The position numbers and the translations under genes were made by a program. A stretch of 10,162 bases of DNA from RGIG3102 sp045633415 (GTDB lineage: Bacteria; Bacillota; Clostridia; Oscillospirales; Ruminococcaceae): assembly GCA_045633415.1 (NCBI GenBank), contig JAZQYH010000066.1:1-10162 (forward strand). Direction: 5' to 3'. The notes beneath the pieces are model-generated. The model saw only the letters and a list, made by a program, of their open reading frames with translations, searched no databases and was not told the origin of the DNA. This document shows, in pieces, positions 5,622 through 10,162 of the stretch. Numbering within the stretch: position 1 is the stretch's first letter; every line of letters starts with the position of its first letter.

Positions 5622-5628
5622 ATGTCAA
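5600..5628 (-). promoter_or_regulatory. Perfect-consensus SigA promoter for rpsL-rpsG-fusA
   Basis: On the minus strand TTGACA (5628-5623) is followed by exactly 17 nt and TATAAT (5605-5600), matching the housekeeping consensus at all 12 positions. The stretch upstream to the rpoC stop codon (5629-5662) is almost entirely A and T, as expected of an UP element. Transcription would start near 5594, leaving a leader of about 95 nt. This is one of the strongest promoter matches a sequence can show and fits a ribosomal-protein operon. Confidence 0.9.
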
Positions 5629-5662
5629 TAGTTAATTTATATAATTTTTATAATTTTTTGGT

Positions 5663-8600
5663 TTAAATTCCAGCAATTTCAACAGTTTCCTGAACTTCTT
5701 CTTCATCCAGTGCAACTGTGGAGCCAGCTGGGATAAGTTTACCAAGAATTACGTTTTCTTTCATACCCTGGAGCATATCAACTTTACCGCGGATAGCTGC
5801 ATCAGTAAGAACTTTTGTTGTTTCCTGGAAGGATGCTGCGGACAGGAAGGATTCTGTAGCCAGAGCAGCTTTTGTGATACCAAGAATGATATCTGTTGCT
5901 TTTGGTTCAACCAGACCTTCTTCGCCAGCTGCGATTCTGTCTTTGATTTCTTCCAGTTTGATTTTGTAATCTTTGTAGTCAACCAGTGCGCCACCGATAA
6001 GGTCTGTGGAGCCAGCTTCTTCAATCTTAACTTTCTTCATCATCTGACGAACGATAACTTCGATATGTTTGTCGCTGATTTCAACACCCTGTACGCGGTA
6101 AACTTTCTGTACTTCCTGAATGATGTAGTCTTCAACAGCTGTTCTGCCTTTGATAGCCAGAATGTCTGCTGGTGCAGCGCTACCTTCTGTCAGGTAAGCA
6201 CCTTTTTCTACTACAGCACCGTCGTATACAGATGGTGAAAGTCTCTGGTCGAATGGGATAAGGTAGCTTCTTTCTGTTGGGGCACCGTTTTCATCGAAGC
6301 CTTCGATAACAGCGTAAGTACCTTTCTTAGTCTGGTCAATTCTTACACGGCCTGCGATTTCGGACATGATGGAAATCATTTTTGGACGACGTGCTTCAAA
6401 CAGTTCTTCAACACGTGGGAGACCCTGTGTGATGTCAGCTGCAGAAGCGATACCACCAGTATGGAAAGTACGCATTGTAAGCTGTGTACCTGGTTCACCG
6501 ATAGACTGAGCTGCGATTGTACCAACAGCATCACCGATGCGAACACCCTGCCAGTCGGACATTGAAGCGCCGTAACATTTTGCACAAACGCCGATGCCGG
6601 ATTTACAGTTGAGAACTGAACGGATTTCGATTTCGATATCTTTTGCATCGTATTTGCCTGTTGCTTCGTCCAGTGTGCCGAATGCTTTGATGATTCTTTC
6701 GATATCAGCTGCATCCATCATCTTGTCTTTGGAGATTACCAGTTCGCCTGTTGTAGGGTGGAACAGGTCGCTTACAGTGTAACGGCCCAGCAGTCTGTCT
6801 GCCAGTGGTTCGATAACACTGTTGCCATCACGGATTTCTTTTACTACGATACCGTGTTTTGCGCCACAGTCGTGTTCACGGATAATAACATCGTGTGAAA
6901 CGTCAACCAGACGACGTGTCAGGTAACCGGAGTCAGCTGTACGCAGAGCTGTATCAGCCAGACCTTTACGAGCACCACGTGCAGAGATGAAGTATTCCAT
7001 AATGTTAAGACCTTCACGGTAGTTGGCCTTGATTGGAATTTCGATTGTTTTACCGGATGTGGAAGCGATAAGACCACGCATACCAGCCAGCTGTTTAATC
7101 TGGTTCATGGAACCACGGGCACCAGAGTCAGCCATCATCCAGATTGGGTTGCGAGCGTCCATGTTTTCCTGCAGAGCTTTAGAAACAAGGTCAGTTGTTT
7201 TGTTCCAGATATCGATAACAGATTTGTATCTCTGGTCTTCGCTCAGCAGACCACGTTCGTACAGTTTACGTGTACGTTCAACCTGTCTTTCTGCATCTGC
7301 CAGCAGTTCTTTCTTTTTAGGTGGAACTGTAGCATCACAAGCAGCAACTGTGATAGCGCCTTTTGTGGAGTATTTGAAGCCCTGGGATTTGATGTTGTCA
7401 AGAACCTGGGAAGCAACTTTTGTGCCGTGCATTTCGATACATTTTGTAACGATTTTACCCAGCTGTTTTTTGCCTACCATAAATTCGATTTCCATCTTCA
7501 GAGCATTTTCTTTTTTGCTTCTGTCTACATAGCCAAGGTCCTGTGGAATTGGTGTGTTGAAAATCAGACGGCCAACTGTTGTTTCAACAATCTGTGTGAT
7601 TGGTTCGCCCTGCCATTCGCCTGTGCGGCGGATTTTAACTTTAGCGTGGAGAGTTACATAGCCTTCTGCGTAAGCCATAAGAGCTTCGTTTTCATCACGG
7701 AAAATCATGCCTTCGCCTTTGTCGCCTTCGTTAACCATTGTCAGGTAGTAGGAACCAAGAATCATGTCCTGTGAAGGAACAGCAACTGGTGAACCATCAG
7801 ACAGTTTCAGCAGGTTGCCGGAAGCCAGCATAAGATTTCTTGCTTCTTCCTGTGCTTCGTGGGACAGTGGTACGTGAACAGCCATCTGGTCACCGTCAAA
7901 GTCAGCGTTGTAAGCTGTACATACCAGTGGGTGCAGTTTAAGTGCACGGCCTTCAACCAGAACTGGTTCGAATGCCTGGATACCCAGACGGTGCAGTGTA
8001 GGAGCACGGTTGAGAAGAACTGGGTGACCTTTGATAACTGTTTCAAGTGCATCCCATACTTCTGATTTAGCTCTTTCTACAACTTTTTTAGCTGATTTGA
8101 TGTTTGTAGCGTAGCCTTTGTCTACCAGTTCTCTCATAACGAATGGTTTGAAGAGTTCCAGTGCCATTTCTTTTGGCAGACCACACTGATACATTTTAAG
8201 TTCAGGACCAACAACGATAACTGAACGGCCGGAGTAGTCAACACGTTTACCCAGCAGGTTCTGACGGAAACGACCCTGTTTACCTTTCAGCATATCGGAA
8301 AGGGATTTCAGAGGTCTGTTGGAAGTACCGCCTGTTACTGCACGGCCACGACGACCGTTGTCGATAAGGCTGTCAACAGCTTCCTGCAGCATACGTTTTT
8401 CGTTTCTAACGATGATGTCTGGTGCAGAGAGTTCCAGCAGTTTTTTCAGACGGTTGTTTCTGTTGATAACACGTCTGTACAGGTCGTTAAGGTCGGATGT
8501 AGCAAAACGGCCACCATCCAGCTGAACCATTGGACGGATGTCTGGTGGGATAACTGGCAGCACATCCAGAATCATCCATTCTGGGCGCTGACCTGACTGA

Positions 8601-9250
8601 CGGAAGCTTTCACAAACTTCCAGACGTTTGTAGAGTTTAACTCTCTTCTGGCCTGTAGCTGTTTCCAGTTCTTTTGTCAGGTAATCTGCCAGCTGGTCCA
8701 TATCGATTTTTTCCAGCAGTTCTTTGATAGCTTCTGCACCCATAGATGCTTTGAAAGCGTCTTCGCCATAGCGTTCTACCATGTCGTTGTATTCGTTTTC
8801 TGTCAGAAGCTGTTTGTCTTCAAGGGCTGTGAAGCCTTTGTCTGTAACAATATATGATGAAAAGTAAATAACTTTTTCAAGTGCTTTTGGTGTAACATCC
8901 AGAATCAGACCAATTCTTGATGGTACTGCTTTGAGGTACCAGATGTGAGAAACAGGTGCAGCAAGGGAAATGTGACCCATTCTTTCTCTTCTTACTTTTG
9001 CTCTGGTGCTTTCAACGCCACATTTGTCGCAAACCTGACCTTTGTGGCGGTTTTTATTCAGTTTACCGCAAGAACATTCCCAGTCTTTTGTAGGTCCAAA
9101 AATCTTTTCGCAGAAAAGACCGTCACGTTCAGGTTTCAGTGTGCGGTAGTTTATAGTTTCTGGCTTTGTAACTTCGCCGTGAGACCAGGAAAGAATCTGA
9201 TCAGGTGAGGCAATGCCGATTTTGATTGAATCAAAAGTGTTATGTGCCAT
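5663..9250 (-). CDS. rpoC: DNA-directed RNA polymerase subunit beta'
   Basis: Beta' forms half of the active-site cleft of RNA polymerase. The product has 1,195 residues, normal for Firmicutes and without the large trigger-loop insert of gammaproteobacteria. The N-terminal zinc ribbon has C59, C61, C74 and C77. The catalytic NADFDGD motif is at 448-454, with D450, D452 and D454 holding the magnesium ion. The bridge helix lies around 763-790 (GLADTALRTADSGYLTRR), the second zinc site uses C795, C882, C889 and C892, and the trigger loop is around 908-933 with M926, R927 and H930. No catalytic residue is missing. The start ATG at 9250-9248 has a modest site, AAAGGAAG, 12 nt upstream, which is long spacing; no other in-frame ATG fits the family N-terminus. 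It follows rpoB after an unusually long structured gap of 173 nt. Confidence 0.99.
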   Translation of the reverse strand: MAHNTFDSIKIGIASPDQILSWSHGEVTKPETINYRTLKPERDGLFCEKIFGPTKDWECSCGKLNKNRHKGQVCDKCGVESTRAKVRRERMGHISLAAPVSHIWYLKAVPSRIGLILDVTPKALEKVIYFSSYIVTDKGFTALEDKQLLTENEYNDMVERYGEDAFKASMGAEAIKELLEKIDMDQLADYLTKELETATGQKRVKLYKRLEVCESFRQSGQRPEWMILDVLPVIPPDIRPMVQLDGGRFATSDLNDLYRRVINRNNRLKKLLELSAPDIIVRNEKRMLQEAVDSLIDNGRRGRAVTGGTSNRPLKSLSDMLKGKQGRFRQNLLGKRVDYSGRSVIVVGPELKMYQCGLPKEMALELFKPFVMRELVDKGYATNIKSAKKVVERAKSEVWDALETVIKGHPVLLNRAPTLHRLGIQAFEPVLVEGRALKLHPLVCTAYNADFDGDQMAVHVPLSHEAQEEARNLMLASGNLLKLSDGSPVAVPSQDMILGSYYLTMVNEGDKGEGMIFRDENEALMAYAEGYVTLHAKVKIRRTGEWQGEPITQIVETTVGRLIFNTPIPQDLGYVDRSKKENALKMEIEFMVGKKQLGKIVTKCIEMHGTKVASQVLDNIKSQGFKYSTKGAITVAACDATVPPKKKELLADAERQVERTRKLYERGLLSEDQRYKSVIDIWNKTTDLVSKALQENMDARNPIWMMADSGARGSMNQIKQLAGMRGLIASTSGKTIEIPIKANYREGLNIMEYFISARGARKGLADTALRTADSGYLTRRLVDVSHDVIIREHDCGAKHGIVVKEIRDGNSVIEPLADRLLGRYTVSDLFHPTTGELVISKDKMMDAADIERIIKAFGTLDEATGKYDAKDIEIEIRSVLNCKSGIGVCAKCYGASMSDWQGVRIGDAVGTIAAQSIGEPGTQLTMRTFHTGGIASAADITQGLPRVEELFEARRPKMISIMSEIAGRVRIDQTKKGTYAVIEGFDENGAPTERSYLIPFDQRLSPSVYDGAVVEKGAYLTEGSAAPADILAIKGRTAVEDYIIQEVQKVYRVQGVEISDKHIEVIVRQMMKKVKIEEAGSTDLIGGALVDYKDYKIKLEEIKDRIAAGEEGLVEPKATDIILGITKAALATESFLSAASFQETTKVLTDAAIRGKVDMLQGMKENVILGKLIPAGSTVALDEEEVQETVEIAGI

Positions 9251-9283
9251 ATTGTAGCAAAACTTCCTTTCTTTAAATGTCTG

Positions 9284-9308
9284 TGCCGTGTTTTATATAA
9301 AACAGGCA
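9284..9308 (-). other. Palindromic hairpin upstream of rpoC
   Basis: A perfect 14-bp palindrome, GTTTTATATAAAAC (9290-9303), is flanked by TGCC (9284-9287) and GGCA (9305-9308), which can extend the stem across a small asymmetric bulge. It ends about 10 nt upstream of the weak rpoC ribosome binding site (9270-9263). There is no T-tract in either direction. It may influence rpoC translation or be a protein-binding palindrome. Function is not known. Confidence 0.5.
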
Positions 9309-9352
9309 TATTCAAAAACGATATACAATGAATTTATTAATACTGATTGTGC

Positions 9353-9388
9353 TCTGCTGCTGCCGTGGCAAGCCACAGAAACAGCAGA
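9353..9388 (-). other. GC-rich two-part hairpin in the rpoB-rpoC gap
   Basis: TCTGCTG (9353-9359) pairs with CAGCAGA (9382-9388), and inside it GTGGC (9365-9369) pairs with GCCAC (9372-9376), separated by a symmetric 5-by-5 internal loop. It begins 35 nt past the rpoB stop codon. No T-tract follows on the minus strand, so it is not an intrinsic terminator. A long stem with an internal loop is compatible with an RNase III-type processing site or protection of the rpoB 3' end, which is inference. Confidence 0.55.
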
Positions 9389-9407
9389 TAATTATATTGA
9401 TAATTAT
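9387..9407. repeat. Direct repeat GATAATTAT after rpoB
   Basis: GATAATTAT is found at 9387-9395 and 9399-9407, a period of 12 bp, in the AT-rich stretch just after the rpoB stop codon. It adjoins the base of the hairpin at 9353-9388. Low sequence complexity makes chance a real possibility. Confidence 0.3.
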
Positions 9408-9423
9408 TAAAAGCTATCAGTTA

Positions 9424-10162
9424 TTAGAAATCCATGTCATCATTGCCTTCGTCTGCAAAAGAGCTGTCAGATGAAAGGTCGAGAGCAAAGTCTTCTTCTG
9501 GGTTGTCACTTACCATGAAACCAGCCAGATCAGAATCCTGTTCTACCAGTTCTGTTGCAATTTCGCTTGCGAAGTCGCCTTTTGCATCATCTTCTTCGTA
9601 TGTCTGCTTCAGGTCTACTTCGATGCCGTTTTCATCAAGTACACGAACATCCAGTGCGAGAGACTGCATTTCTTTGATAAGAACACGGAAGGATTCAGGG
9701 ATACCTGGTTTTGGAATTTCCTGACCTTTGAAGATAGCTTCATATGTTTTTACACGGCCAACCATATCGTCGGATTTTACTGTCAGGATTTCCTGCAGTG
9801 TGTAAGCAGCACCGTAAGCTTCAAGAGCCCAAACTTCCATTTCACCGAATCTCTGGCCACCGAACTGAGCTTTACCACCCAGAGGCTGCTGTGTAACAAG
9901 TGAGTATGGACCGATTGAACGGGCGTGCATTTTATCATCAACAAGGTGATGGAGTTTAAGGAAGTATTTGTAACCTACAGTTACAAGGTTGTCAAATGGT
10001 TCACCTGTTCTACCATCGTACAGCTGTGTTTTACCTGTGTCTGGCAGACCTGCCTGTGCCAGCAGTTCGAAGATGTCTGTTTCTTTAGCACCGTCGAATA
10101 CTGGTGTCATAACTTTCCAGCCAAGTGCTTTTGCAGCATAGCCAAGGTGAACTTCCAGAACC
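9424..10162 (-). CDS. rpoB: DNA-directed RNA polymerase subunit beta, C-terminal 245 residues (cut by window edge)
   Basis: Beta forms the other half of the RNA polymerase cleft. The visible part begins VLEVHLGYAAKALGWKV, the conserved segment late in beta. It carries the switch region DDKMHARSIGPYS, with the catalytically important lysine and arginine neighbours, then QQPLGGKAQFGGQRFGEMEVWALEAYGAAYTLQE (the domain that grips beta'), the LTVKSDD motif and FRVLIKEMQSLALDV. The last 70 or so residues form an acidic tail (ending GNDDMDF), common in clostridial beta. The frame is open to the right edge, so the rifampicin-binding region is outside the window. Translation ends with two in-frame stops, TAA TAA (9426-9421). 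rpoC follows 173 nt later. Confidence 0.98.
   Translation of the reverse strand, partial: VLEVHLGYAAKALGWKVMTPVFDGAKETDIFELLAQAGLPDTGKTQLYDGRTGEPFDNLVTVGYKYFLKLHHLVDDKMHARSIGPYSLVTQQPLGGKAQFGGQRFGEMEVWALEAYGAAYTLQEILTVKSDDMVGRVKTYEAIFKGQEIPKPGIPESFRVLIKEMQSLALDVRVLDENGIEVDLKQTYEEDDAKGDFASEIATELVEQDSDLAGFMVSDNPEEDFALDLSSDSSFADEGNDDMDF

Noticed and set aside
4798..5631. Plus-strand open frame of 277 codons across rpsG, the gap and rpsL
   Set aside because: It runs antisense through two ribosomal protein genes and their regulatory gaps, with low-complexity Cys/Phe-rich translation and no family resemblance.
9284..9345. Internal rpoC promoter around the TATATAAAA stretch
   Set aside because: TATAAA-like boxes exist, but no acceptable -35 lies 16-18 nt upstream of them.
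9353..9388. Intrinsic terminator between rpoB and rpoC
   Set aside because: The stem is good but is followed on the minus strand by AGCACAATCAG with no U-tract, and rpoC has no convincing promoter of its own, so termination here would be harmful.

Overview
This window looks like a core-genome segment from a low-to-mid GC Gram-positive bacterium of class Clostridia. The protein sequences feel closest to Oscillospiraceae/Ruminococcaceae, but that is recognition from memory and not a search. Supporting signs are the rpoB-rpoC-rpsL-rpsG-fusA-tuf gene order, strong AGGAGG-type ribosome binding sites, an S12 with the internal extension typical of Gram-positives, a beta' subunit of about 1,195 residues without the large enterobacterial trigger-loop insert, and very AT-rich spacers.

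Every real gene lies on the minus strand, so the transcription order runs from high to low coordinates. rpoB enters at the right edge (last 245 codons), followed by rpoC (9250-5663), rpsL (5499-5077), rpsG (4901-4431), fusA (4363-2243) and tuf (2121-919). After tandem terminators comes an unrelated gene, truncated by the left edge (683-1), for a probable 4Fe-4S cluster protein. The first six genes supply RNA polymerase, two small-subunit ribosomal proteins and two translation GTPases. They form the classical beta/str macromolecular-synthesis cluster.

The coding content is conventional; the spacers are more informative. The rpoC-rpsL gap holds a perfect consensus promoter (TTGACA, 17 nt, TATAAT) lying inside a long inverted repeat. 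It is followed by a structured rpsL leader in which one arm can pair either upstream or downstream. The fusA-tuf gap holds a good extended -10 promoter for tuf, also overlapped by an inverted repeat. The rpsL-rpsG gap holds two overlapping hairpins with an attenuator-like layout. The rpsG-fusA gap has one GC-rich hairpin just upstream of the fusA ribosome binding site, and the unusually long rpoB-rpoC gap has two hairpins without U-tracts. No L7Ae-family gene lies between rpoC and rpsL, where many Firmicutes carry one.

I see no tRNA, rRNA, CRISPR array, insertion sequence, prophage or defence gene. I do not think the window contains a new protein system. Its candidates for novelty are cis-regulatory RNA and promoter structures, plus the partial iron-sulfur gene at the left edge.
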